Source of the DNA: Sulfurospirillum sp.
GTDB taxonomy: Bacteria; Campylobacterota; Campylobacteria; Campylobacterales; QNZT01
Length of the DNA stretch: 17,177 nt
Assembly: GCA_003978405.1 (NCBI GenBank)
Contig: QNZU01000028.1
Span: 1 to 17,177, forward strand
Direction: 5' to 3'
Shown one piece after another: positions 6,627 through 14,398 of the stretch (its first letter is position 1; the number at the start of each line of letters is the position of its first letter). The notes below the pieces were generated by a model that did not search any database, had not been told where the DNA came from, and worked only from the letters and a program-made list of their open reading frames with translations. Position numbers and translations under genes: made by a program.

Positions 6627-7675
6627 CTACCATCCCCAAAAAAAGATAATATCTTTAAAACACTCTCTTTTGGGATATCATCTCTTATTAAAAAATCACC
6701 AATTCCCTTTGGCAGTATAAAGGAGATACTCTCATCACTAGCTTTTTTATCACTAAAAAAACTATCATAAAAGCTATCTATATCTGAAATCTCATATTTG
6801 GTAGGAAGAGAGTAAGAAGACAAGAGTTTTTCAATTTTATCTGCCTCTTCTTTACTTAAAGTTCCTAGCTCAATGGCAAGTTGATTAGCCATAACCATCC
6901 CGATAGCTACTGCCTCTCCATGCAAATATCTTTTGTATTGTGTCTCATTTTCGATAACATGACCAAAAGTATGACCATAGTTTAGTACTGCTCTTATACC
7001 TTTTTCTTTCTCATCTTGGGCTACAACATCAGCTTTTATCTCAACAGATCTTGCAATAGCATATCTTAAATTCTCCTCTTCATTTAAATCATGAGAACTT
7101 AACCACTCAAAAAAATCTCTATCAAACATAACCGCCATTTTGACAATCTCCGCAACTCCGGCGGAAAACTCTCTTTTTGGAAGAGTCTTTAAAAACTGAG
7201 TCTGAATAAAGACAGCTTTTGGCTGATGAAATGCACCTATGAGATTTTTACCATAACGGTTATTGATACCAGTTTTACCACCGACACTCGCATCTACTTG
7301 AGATAAAAGAGTAGTTGGAATCTGAATAAAATCAACTCCTCTTTGATAGATAGCACTTGCATATCCCACCATATCTCCAATCACTCCTCCACCAAAGGCT
7401 ATAAGAGTAGAGCCTCTGTTAAATCTGTGATTAAAAAGATTTTCAAGTATTAAATCTATCGTGCTTTGGGTTTTATACTCCTCTCCATCAGGAACTGTAA
7501 TGATATATAGTTCATCACTCTTTATTGAGTTTAAGAGAGTTTTTAGGTGCAATCCTGCTACTTTTGGGTTTGTTATGATTGCTACTTTAGAGCCAATTTT
7601 GAGATCTATTTTGGTATCAATATAAATTTTATAACTCTCAGATTTTTTAGATTCAAAATTGATACTAACTTCCAT
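6623..7675 (-). CDS. aroB: 3-dehydroquinate synthase AroB
   Basis: Second enzyme of the shikimate pathway: it converts DAHP to 3-dehydroquinate using NAD+ and a divalent metal. The 350-residue length is normal. Visible motifs are the NAD/phosphate segment GGGVIGDMVGYAS (95-107), PTTLLSQVDASVGGKTGIN (120-138) and the metal ligands Glu176 (GVAEIVK), His235 (NYGHTFGH) and His252 (LHGEAVAIGM). ATG has an AAGAGG Shine-Dalgarno sequence 8-13 bases upstream. It follows the RCK-type gene after 49 bases, the longest gap in this part of the gene run, which contains a TATAAT box and a dyad. Its stop overlaps the MscS-type start by four bases (ATGA). Confidence 0.96.
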   Translation of the reverse strand: MEVSINFESKKSESYKIYIDTKIDLKIGSKVAIITNPKVAGLHLKTLLNSIKSDELYIITVPDGEEYKTQSTIDLILENLFNHRFNRGSTLIAFGGGVIGDMVGYASAIYQRGVDFIQIPTTLLSQVDASVGGKTGINNRYGKNLIGAFHQPKAVFIQTQFLKTLPKREFSAGVAEIVKMAVMFDRDFFEWLSSHDLNEEENLRYAIARSVEIKADVVAQDEKEKGIRAVLNYGHTFGHVIENETQYKRYLHGEAVAIGMVMANQLAIELGTLSKEEADKIEKLLSSYSLPTKYEISDIDSFYDSFFSDKKASDESISFILPKGIGDFLIRDDIPKESVLKILSFFGDGR

Positions 7676-7691
7676 ATCACAAACCTCTTTT

Positions 7692-7714
7692 TTGTATTAA
7701 TAACTATTATACAA
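7692..7714 (-). promoter_or_regulatory. Candidate aroB promoter (-10 box) within an imperfect dyad
   Basis: A TATAAT box at 7706-7711 (minus strand) lies 30 bases before the aroB ATG, in the gap after the RCK-type gene. It is embedded in a near-palindrome: TTGTAT (7692-7697), one extra T, AATA, AC centre, TATT, ATACAA (7709-7714). No good -35 is visible. The dyad could be an operator or a small hairpin; it is not followed by a U run on the minus strand, so it is not a terminator for the upstream gene. Confidence 0.35.
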
Positions 7715-7724
7715 CAAAAAGATT

Positions 7725-9137
7725 TTATTCATCTGAAGGCAGAAATAGTTGATAATTTTTTGATAGTTGAAAATATAATCTATTAACATTTTTTGAGAAA
7801 TATGAAAAAATACTTTTTGGCTCAATATTATTATCAAACAAAACAAACTGCAACAAATCATCCCTATCTTGCAACTCTCTTAAGGGATTTCTTCTAGTTT
7901 GTATCACTTTTACTTCTTGGTTGAAAAGTCTTGATAGGTTATTAAAGTGATTTACAACTTTTTTAAATTCGTCACTGCTTTCATCCTCAAACTCATATAT
8001 CAATATATTCAAATGAAGTTGGGTTGAAAGGTCAAATATTGTAGAGCTTATCTTTTCAACAGCTTTAGAGTCATTACTTAAAACAGCACTCTCTTTGATG
8101 TTAAAAAAGCTCTTATCTCCTATTTTTAAAACAGGAGTCTTCAAAGAGTGAAGCATATCTATATTTTTTGTAAAAAACTTATCATCAGTTATAAAAAGAC
8201 CTATCTGAAACTTCGATACATCATGTATAATTAAATCATTGAGATCTTTTGAATAAAAATCAAGCTCAACTTTCATACTAGCTTTATCATAAGATTTGAT
8301 CTTATTTAACAAATCACCATATTTTGGATTTATTACTCTAAAAACCAGTCTGTTGCTATTTAATTTTGAGTGAAAAATCATACCATTGTCTATCAATTTT
8401 TCAATATCACTATCACTCATGGTTGACATATCTATAAAGAGATAGATATTTTCACCAAATGGTACCGGAAACTGCCCAACTTCTCTATGAATACTCTTAT
8501 ATACACTTTTTAATACATGTGGATTGCCCACACATACGATTGAATCATTTGGTTTTAGTGATGTTTTATAATCAGGAATTATTAATCTGCCTGATCTGTA
8601 AATTGCAACAATTTTCCATCTTTTTTGCTCAATATTTGATATATATCTATATGTAAAAGGACTCCCAAACGGTATTTTAATCTCTACAATCTCACCCTGC
8701 CCCAAGCCAATATGTGTGGCATAAAGAGGAATATCAGGCAGATAATTTACAAGTATATTTGATATCAAATCGCGAGAATCTATCAAAGTAACCATACCAT
8801 CATCAATCTCTAACTGCCAGTTATCATATATAATGATCTCTATCTCACTCAAGCTATCACGAATATTTTCATAACTTGCAACAGTATCAATTTTGTTGGC
8901 CAAAATAATCATCGCTTGAGAAAAATCATGCCTGTTTAAGAGTGCCTGAAGTTTAACTTTTGAAGTTGGGTCAAACTTATAGAGCAAAAAATGCTCATCC
9001 CTACCCAAATCTTCGCAAATTGTATCATCATCATAATATACAATGAAAAATCTCTTTTTACTTAAATCTACCTCTTTTAATCTTGCCAAGAAACTCTTTG
9101 CAATATTGCCGTTTAAGAGCAATAAGATATTTTTCAT
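7725..9137 (-). CDS. Soluble RCK (TrkA-like) protein, COG3400-type
   Basis: A 470-residue protein without a signal peptide or membrane segment. Residues 1-120 look like a Rossmann RCK_N/TrkA-N fold starting MKNILLLLNGNIAKSFL, though the nucleotide-binding glycine pattern is poor. Residues about 140-225 are an RCK_C (TrkA-C) domain with GEIVEIKIPFGSPF and a KPNDSIVCVG segment. The C-terminal half (about 230-470) contains alternating strands and helices I cannot name. RCK proteins control K+ channels or transporters by binding nucleotides or ions; no K+ channel gene is visible here. It matches in layout the Campylobacterota family I recall as COG3400, next to aroB in H. pylori. Its ATG overlaps the S41 protease stop by four bases. 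The role in K+ control is inference; the RCK_C domain is the firmest part. Confidence 0.75.
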   Translation of the reverse strand: MKNILLLLNGNIAKSFLARLKEVDLSKKRFFIVYYDDDTICEDLGRDEHFLLYKFDPTSKVKLQALLNRHDFSQAMIILANKIDTVASYENIRDSLSEIEIIIYDNWQLEIDDGMVTLIDSRDLISNILVNYLPDIPLYATHIGLGQGEIVEIKIPFGSPFTYRYISNIEQKRWKIVAIYRSGRLIIPDYKTSLKPNDSIVCVGNPHVLKSVYKSIHREVGQFPVPFGENIYLFIDMSTMSDSDIEKLIDNGMIFHSKLNSNRLVFRVINPKYGDLLNKIKSYDKASMKVELDFYSKDLNDLIIHDVSKFQIGLFITDDKFFTKNIDMLHSLKTPVLKIGDKSFFNIKESAVLSNDSKAVEKISSTIFDLSTQLHLNILIYEFEDESSDEFKKVVNHFNNLSRLFNQEVKVIQTRRNPLRELQDRDDLLQFVLFDNNIEPKSIFSYFSKNVNRLYFQLSKNYQLFLPSDE

Positions 9138-10324
9138 TTACAACTGCCATGAGTGATATAATAGAGTGCACTATCTAATGAACTCTCTTTCATATCCCCA
9201 AAGTTATGCTCTTTATCATCAACTGCACTACAAGTTGCTTCAAATCCATCATCATAGTCGTCATCATAGTCTGTATTAAAATTTTTCATGAGTATTGGGA
9301 AAAAGACCTTGTCACAATACTTAATAGAATACATACTATATGGTTTACCATAACTTGTTGAGCCGATTGTGATCACTTTCATTTTATTTTCATTTGCTCT
9401 TAGAGCTGAGATTAAAGATTCACTAGCTGATGCCGTAAGATGAGTAGTAATTACAAAAACTCTATCTAAATTTAGAGCATTCTTTGCATTTGTATCAAAA
9501 TATGAGTTATTATTGTAAGAGCTATATTTTTGGTTAAATATATGGTGTTGAAATATATGAGAAAAACTCTTTTTGCCACTAATAAGAGAAGCTAAATGAG
9601 CTGATATGTCGATGTTCCCACCACCATTATATCTTAAGTCTATTATCAATTCATCAATATTTTCATCCTTAAAATCTCTAAAAATATTATCCAAATCACT
9701 ATTTATATTTTTACCTACAAATGAGTTTAAAACAAAATAACCAACCTTTATACCATCTTTTATAAAGATCTTCTTATACCCCACCTCTTTTTTTAAAAAA
9801 CTACTCTTTTGCAACTCTACAACTCTTGAAGATCCGTTTGTATCTATAACTCTAAGCTTGATACTATCATTACTATCTTCACCTATATTTAAAATTCTGT
9901 CTGATCTTTTGATATTGGCTTGATATGCCGGTGAGTTTGGAGCTACATATATGACTCTGTAATTTTTCTCTTCATCTAGATCACTCATTATTCCAAAATC
10001 TTCACTGCTACTACTTTCAAAGATGCTCGAATAGTGATTTAGATCAATAATAAAGGAAAATCGATCTTTTGAGTTTTTTACTCTATTTAAAAGCTCCTCC
10101 TCCGTATCAAACCGGCTCACATCAAGATTTTTTGGAACTTCATCAGCCCAGTAGTAACCATCTTGTAAAAAAGAGTAGATAAATCTATTTTTACTGATCT
10201 GATCACAACTTTGAAGATCTGCATCCAAAAAAGAGGAAGCTTCTTTTTTATGTGAAGAACTACCACATGAAATGAGTATTGTCAAAAGTATTGTTATAAA
10301 AAATGATTTAAGTAATATCTTCAA
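9134..10324 (-). CDS. S41-family (CtpA/Tsp-like) lipoprotein protease
   Basis: A 396-residue peptidase with a lipoprotein signal: a hydrophobic stretch ending in LISC, with Cys20 as the lipidated residue, so it is anchored in the envelope. A PDZ-like region spans about 108-165 (VIYVAPNSPAYQANIKRSDRIL), and the S41 catalytic core includes IDLRYNGGG (228-236), the nucleophile Ser301 in TASASES and the general base Lys327 in GSTSYGKP, with the usual spacing of about 25. An Asp-rich segment (350-360) precedes the C-terminal CSAV motif seen in this subgroup. The start is TTG at 10322-10324: an in-frame TAG lies two codons upstream, no early ATG exists, and AAGGA sits about 7 bases before the TTG. 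It follows hisD after 9 bases and overlaps the RCK-type gene by four. Substrates are unknown. Confidence 0.87.
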   Translation of the reverse strand: MKILLKSFFITILLTILISCGSSSHKKEASSFLDADLQSCDQISKNRFIYSFLQDGYYWADEVPKNLDVSRFDTEEELLNRVKNSKDRFSFIIDLNHYSSIFESSSSEDFGIMSDLDEEKNYRVIYVAPNSPAYQANIKRSDRILNIGEDSNDSIKLRVIDTNGSSRVVELQKSSFLKKEVGYKKIFIKDGIKVGYFVLNSFVGKNINSDLDNIFRDFKDENIDELIIDLRYNGGGNIDISAHLASLISGKKSFSHIFQHHIFNQKYSSYNNNSYFDTNAKNALNLDRVFVITTHLTASASESLISALRANENKMKVITIGSTSYGKPYSMYSIKYCDKVFFPILMKNFNTDYDDDYDDGFEATCSAVDDKEHNFGDMKESSLDSALYYITHGSCK

Positions 10325-10333
10325 AATCTATCC

Positions 10334-11626
10334 TTATCTTTTCTCTTTTAATCTAATTTGAACAGATTTTCTGTGAGCATCAAGCCCCTCGATTTTGGCC
10401 AAAAGTGCAGCTGCTTCACCAATTTCATTAATACCCTCTTCACTCATACTGATAATCGAAGATTTTTTCAAAAAGTTCTCTACATTCAAAGGAGAAAAAA
10501 ACTTGGCACTACCACCAGTTGGTAGTGTGTGATTTGGTCCAGCTATATAATCACCTATGGCTTCAGGGGTATTTTGCCCCATAAAGATGGCTCCAGCATG
10601 TTTTATTTTTGGTAGCAAATCAAATGGATTTTTAACCATCAACTCCAAATGCTCCGGTGCAATTTCATTCATAAGATTGATCGCTTCATCGATATCTTTT
10701 GTCAAAATGATTGCCCCTCTTTTTTGTATTGACTCTCTTGCGATCTCTTCTCTTGGAAGTGTTTTTAGATCTAATTCAATTCTTTTTGCAACACTTTTTG
10801 CCACATTAGCTGAATCAGTAATCAAAATTGAACTTGCCATCTCATCATGCTCAGCTTGAGAGAGCATATCTATACTTAAATACTCCACATCTGCACTCTC
10901 ATCAGCTATGATACCTATCTCACTAGGACCTGCAATCATATCGATATTGACATCCCCAAAGACCAACTTTTTGGCAGTTGCGACAAATATATTACCTGGT
11001 CCACTTATCACATCAACCTTTTTAATACTCTTTGTCCCATAAGCCAATGCGGCTATCGCACTAGCACCTCCCACTTTGTATGCCTCTTTGATACCGCATA
11101 GATGCATTGCGGCAAGTAGCAAAGTGTTGAGCTCTCCATTGGGTGCTGGAGTAGTTACAACAATCTCCTTCACTCCAGCTACAATAGCCGGAATAGCATT
11201 CATCAAGAGTGAACTTGGATATGCTGCTTTTCCTCCAGGGATATATAGCCCTGCCCTATCGACAGCAGTCACTCTTTGTCCCAAAGCAGAACCGTTTTTC
11301 TCAAACTCTATCCATGACTTTGGAAGCTGTTTTTGGTGGTATGAATAGATCCTTTTGTATGCTAGATTTAGAGCATCTTTTAATTGTGAATCCAAATTCT
11401 CATAAGCCTTTTTCATCTCATTTGGATCAATAGCCAAAGCATCTTTTGCATCCCATCTGTCAAACTTTTCTATATGTTTATAGAGTGCCTCATCACCATC
11501 TTGTTTTATCTCATCGATAATGGTACCAACTATTGTTGTAGCATCTTTAATATCAAGTTTAGCTCTGTCTAAAAGATTTTTAAACTCATCACCAAAATCC
11601 AAAGCCCCGCTATCTAAAATCTTCAT
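10334..11626 (-). CDS. hisD: Histidinol dehydrogenase HisD
   Basis: Catalyses the last two steps of histidine synthesis, L-histidinol to L-histidine with two NAD+. With ATG at 11624-11626 the protein is 430 residues. Zinc ligands Gln257 and His260 (SQAEHDE), Asp359 (IGDYIAGPNHTLPTGG) and His418 (LDAHRKS) are present, as is the catalytic Glu325-His326 pair (APEHLEL), all within two positions of E. coli numbering. I chose this start because AAAGAGAG lies just upstream. An in-frame ATG at 11639-11641 would add five residues but has no clear SD. The start overlaps the upstream PLP-enzyme gene by 17 bases. No other his gene is in the window, so histidine genes appear dispersed, as is common in Campylobacterota. 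Confidence 0.95.
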   Translation of the reverse strand: MKILDSGALDFGDEFKNLLDRAKLDIKDATTIVGTIIDEIKQDGDEALYKHIEKFDRWDAKDALAIDPNEMKKAYENLDSQLKDALNLAYKRIYSYHQKQLPKSWIEFEKNGSALGQRVTAVDRAGLYIPGGKAAYPSSLLMNAIPAIVAGVKEIVVTTPAPNGELNTLLLAAMHLCGIKEAYKVGGASAIAALAYGTKSIKKVDVISGPGNIFVATAKKLVFGDVNIDMIAGPSEIGIIADESADVEYLSIDMLSQAEHDEMASSILITDSANVAKSVAKRIELDLKTLPREEIARESIQKRGAIILTKDIDEAINLMNEIAPEHLELMVKNPFDLLPKIKHAGAIFMGQNTPEAIGDYIAGPNHTLPTGGSAKFFSPLNVENFLKKSSIISMSEEGINEIGEAAALLAKIEGLDAHRKSVQIRLKEKR

Positions 11627-12467
11627 AAAACTCTCTTTCATACCGTTTTTTCATACTGACATTTCCCAAAAGTCCGCCTTGATGTATATATAAAATTTTT
11701 GAATCTATCTCTTTTATATTTTCGATCAATGCCAACCACCCTTTGGGATCATAAAGCAGATCAAATTCAATGTCCGTATTTTGCTTTAATTCTATCCAAA
11801 TTTGCAAAAATTCCCTATAAAGGTGCCCAAAATAGTACCTCTTTTTTGTATCAATTATAGTTGGTAATCTCTTTTTATCGGGATTTAAAGCCAAAAACTG
11901 CTCCATCAAATACTCTTTGGTACCAACTACTGCGGTAGTATATACTTTCATATCAAGATATTGCTGTAGATATAAAGCTGTTGTTCCGGTACCAGATGGC
12001 AAAAAAATAGATATATCTTCATCTTTGATCTGCTCTTTTATCTCTTTTGCCAAGAGTTTAATACCCTCTTTTGCATAAGTTTCAGCTCCTCCCTCTTTTA
12101 TAAAGAGCTCATCCTCTCCAAAAGTACTTGGATAAGGAGCCTCAATAACTCTCATACCGTTTTTTAATGCTTCCAAATAGTTCCCATGAGGATTTTTTTT
12201 CAGATATGAAGGAATTTTAGATACATAATATTCAAAACTCCAACCCTTAATCTTTGCCAGATATGAGAGAGAGTACATTGCATTTGACTGTATTGAGCCG
12301 TAAGAGATTAACTTTTTTATTTTTGGAAAATTATTTTTAAGGTAAAAGTAGAGTTTTCTGGCTTTATTACCGCTAAAATGTGGGTGAGTAAGATAATCAA
12401 GCTTTACAAGAGAGTCAATACCTCTAAAACTGACTCTCTTAATCGGTGTTTTTTTAATTTCTATCAA
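11610..12467 (-). CDS. PLP enzyme of the ACC deaminase / D-cysteine desulfhydrase family
   Basis: A 285-residue fold-type II PLP enzyme. The PLP-binding Lys35 is in SGNKARKL, the substrate-binding segment YGSIQSNAM (57-65) contains Ser62-Asn63, the phosphate-binding loop SGTGTT is at 159-164, and HQGGLLGN is at 263-270. Family members deaminate 1-aminocyclopropane-1-carboxylate or split D-cysteine to pyruvate, sulfide and ammonia; the specificity cannot be read from the sequence. It is shorter than typical members (about 320-340). The start is TTG at 12465-12467: an in-frame TAA lies three codons upstream and there is no ATG before Lys35. It has no visible Shine-Dalgarno sequence and lies inside the end of the aldolase gene (14-base overlap), so translation is probably coupled to the aldolase. 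The 3' end overlaps hisD. Confidence 0.82.
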   Translation of the reverse strand: MIEIKKTPIKRVSFRGIDSLVKLDYLTHPHFSGNKARKLYFYLKNNFPKIKKLISYGSIQSNAMYSLSYLAKIKGWSFEYYVSKIPSYLKKNPHGNYLEALKNGMRVIEAPYPSTFGEDELFIKEGGAETYAKEGIKLLAKEIKEQIKDEDISIFLPSGTGTTALYLQQYLDMKVYTTAVVGTKEYLMEQFLALNPDKKRLPTIIDTKKRYYFGHLYREFLQIWIELKQNTDIEFDLLYDPKGWLALIENIKEIDSKILYIHQGGLLGNVSMKKRYEREFYEDFR

Positions 12468-13533
12468 TACAGTTTAGATCAGAATATGCCTGTTTTAATC
12501 TTTTTACCATCGATTTCTCTCCCTCCCTAAGCCACTTTCTTGGATCATAGTAGCTTTTATTTGGTTTATCTTCACCATCAGGGTTTCCGATTTGTGATTG
12601 TAGATAATCTCTGTATTTAGCTTCATATCCTCTCACTCCATCCCAAAATGCCCATTGGGTATCGGTATCGATATTCATCTTCACAACACCATAGCTAATT
12701 GCCTCTCTAATCTCTTCAAGGCTACTTCCACTTCCTCCGTGAAAGACGAAATTGACCGGTTTCTCTTTTGTGCTGAGTTTTTCTTGAATATATTTTTGAG
12801 AGTTATCCAAAATCTTTGGCTCAAGCTTTACATTTCCAGGCTTATAGACTCCATGAACATTTCCAAAAGATGCCGCAATTGTAAAGTTTTGGCTTACCTC
12901 ACCTAATCTCTCATAAGCTTCACAGACCTCTTGGGGTTGAGTATAAAGTAGAGAGTTGTCAATTCCTGTATTATCAACTCCATCCTCTTCTCCACCTGTT
13001 ATTCCAAGCTCAATCTCCAAAGTCATTCCAAGTTTGTCCATTCTTTTTAGATACTCTACACAGATATCAAGGTTTTCTTCCAATGGCTCTTCTGAGAGAT
13101 CAAGCATATGTGAACTAAAAAGCGGATATCCATAATTTTTAAAATGATCTTCACTAGCTTCAAGCAAAGAATCGATCCAAGGAAGCAACTTTTTTGCCGC
13201 ATGATCAGTATGAAGCACTACAGGCACACCATAAGCTTTGGCAAGAGTGTGAATATGTTTTGCTCCGCTGATTGCTCCAAGAGTTGCAGCCTTCTCATTT
13301 TCGTTGCTCAAACCTTTTCCGGCATAAAATGCCGCACCACCGTTTGAAAACTGTATAATTATAGGAGAGTTCACCTCTTTGGCAGCTTCTAATACAGCAT
13401 TGATTGATGAGGTTCCCACCACATTAACTGCTGGTAGTGCAAACCCCTCCTCTTTTGCTATAGAAAAAAGCTTATTTAAATTCTCTCCATATACTACACC
13501 GCTATCTATCTCATCCAAGACTCTTCTTGACAT
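12454..13533 (-). CDS. fbaA: Class II fructose-1,6-bisphosphate aldolase
   Basis: A zinc-dependent aldolase of glycolysis and gluconeogenesis (fructose-1,6-bisphosphate to DHAP and glyceraldehyde 3-phosphate). The length of 359 residues equals E. coli FbaA. Catalytic Asp110 and zinc ligand His111 are in HTDHAAKK; further zinc ligands are His227 (GNVHGVY) and His265 (FHGGSGSS), and the phosphate-binding NIDTDTQWA is at 287-295. AGGGG lies about 5 bases before the ATG. It follows the PEB4-type PPIase gene after 17 bases; this PPIase-aldolase pair is known from C. jejuni (Cj0596-Cj0597) and H. pylori (HP0175-HP0176) and is a good lineage marker. In autotrophic Campylobacterota the enzyme would mainly run in the gluconeogenic direction (inference). 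Confidence 0.96.
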   Translation of the reverse strand: MSRRVLDEIDSGVVYGENLNKLFSIAKEEGFALPAVNVVGTSSINAVLEAAKEVNSPIIIQFSNGGAAFYAGKGLSNENEKAATLGAISGAKHIHTLAKAYGVPVVLHTDHAAKKLLPWIDSLLEASEDHFKNYGYPLFSSHMLDLSEEPLEENLDICVEYLKRMDKLGMTLEIELGITGGEEDGVDNTGIDNSLLYTQPQEVCEAYERLGEVSQNFTIAASFGNVHGVYKPGNVKLEPKILDNSQKYIQEKLSTKEKPVNFVFHGGSGSSLEEIREAISYGVVKMNIDTDTQWAFWDGVRGYEAKYRDYLQSQIGNPDGEDKPNKSYYDPRKWLREGEKSMVKRLKQAYSDLNCIDRN

Positions 13534-13550
13534 ATCAACCCCTAGTTAAA

Positions 13551-14360
13551 TTATTTTAATTTAATATCGGCTTTTTCTTTTAAACTTTTAGCGATCTCTT
13601 TCATATGTTTTTGAAAAGCTTGAACTTTTAGAGATTGTTTTATGTTTGCTTTTGCTTTCTCAAGCGGCATTGTTTTGGCAGCTTTTTTATCTTCGACATA
13701 GATCACATGATAACCAAACTGCGTCTTTACTGGAGTTTTTGTAAATTCACCCTTTTTTAGCTTAAAAGCAGCATCGGCAAAAGGTTTTACCATTTTGCTT
13801 CTATCAAACCAGCCAAGCTCTCCCCCGTTTGGACCACTAGGCCCCACTGATTTTTTGGCAGCAAGTTTGACAAACTCTCCCTTTAAATCCTTCGCTTTTT
13901 TAAGCTCAGCTATGATTTTTTTTGCCTCTGCTTCAGTTTTTACCAATATATGTTTGGCTTTTACCATCTCTGGTTGTTTAAACATATGAGAGTTTTTATT
14001 GTAAAAATCTTTAATATCCTTATCAGTTACTGTCACTTTTTCAAACTCTTTTTTCATCCAAATCTCAAGAGCCAAATCCTTTTTCATCTTCTCTAATGTG
14101 CTCTTATAAAGAGGATCTTTTTCGATACCAGAATCGATAGCTTTTTTGCTTAAAAGTCTTTTTTCAATAGCTTGTTCGACTATTTTTTTCTGTTGATCTT
14201 TTGGAAGAGCATCAAATTTTACACCAGGAGCAACCGCCAAAATAGCCTTAATATCACTATCATCTATATTTTGACCATTTACTGTCGCATATGTTTTTGC
14301 AAATGTGGTACCAACTACTAAAGTACTTGCAATTAAACTTATTGCTAAAAGTTTATTCAT
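13551..14360 (-). CDS. PEB4-like periplasmic peptidyl-prolyl isomerase (parvulin/SurA type)
   Basis: With the ATG at 14358-14360 the protein has 269 residues: a signal peptide (1-21, cleavage after TTFA), a SurA-like N-terminal chaperone helix region (about 25-130), and a PpiC parvulin domain (about 134-223) with KAKHILVK (His137), GPSGPNGGELGWF and FGYHVIYVED (His218), then a C-terminal helix. PEB4 (Cj0596) in Campylobacter acts in the periplasm as PPIase and outer-membrane protein chaperone. The start is set by AAGGATG at 14366-14372; a TTG start nine codons upstream would place charged residues before the signal peptide and lacks an SD. It begins 33 bases after the FIST kinase gene and heads the compact gene run. 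Confidence 0.93.
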   Translation of the reverse strand: MNKLLAISLIASTLVVGTTFAKTYATVNGQNIDDSDIKAILAVAPGVKFDALPKDQQKKIVEQAIEKRLLSKKAIDSGIEKDPLYKSTLEKMKKDLALEIWMKKEFEKVTVTDKDIKDFYNKNSHMFKQPEMVKAKHILVKTEAEAKKIIAELKKAKDLKGEFVKLAAKKSVGPSGPNGGELGWFDRSKMVKPFADAAFKLKKGEFTKTPVKTQFGYHVIYVEDKKAAKTMPLEKAKANIKQSLKVQAFQKHMKEIAKSLKEKADIKLK

Positions 14361-14365
14361 TAAAT

Positions 14366-14372
14366 CATCCTT
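14366..14372 (-). promoter_or_regulatory. Shine-Dalgarno that fixes the PPIase start
   Basis: AAGGATG on the minus strand, with AAGGA seven bases before the ATG at 14358-14360. It rules out the upstream TTG (14385-14387), which has no such site. Confidence 0.65.
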
Positions 14373-14387
14373 AATTTTAATTTTCAA

Positions 14388-14398
14388 TGTATACTATA
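14388..14398 (-). promoter_or_regulatory. Possible -10 region before the PPIase gene
   Basis: TATAGTATACA on the minus strand overlaps the stop of the FIST kinase gene and lies about 28-38 bases before the PPIase ATG. It contains two -10-like hexamers (TATAGT, TATACA). No -35 is evident. It could start transcription of the long run, which otherwise would have to be read from the kinase promoter. Confidence 0.28.

Noticed and set aside
14361..14387. Nine-codon TTG-started extension of the PPIase gene
   Set aside because: It would put Lys/Asp-rich residues ahead of a good signal peptide and has no Shine-Dalgarno sequence, whereas AAGGATG precedes the ATG at 14360.
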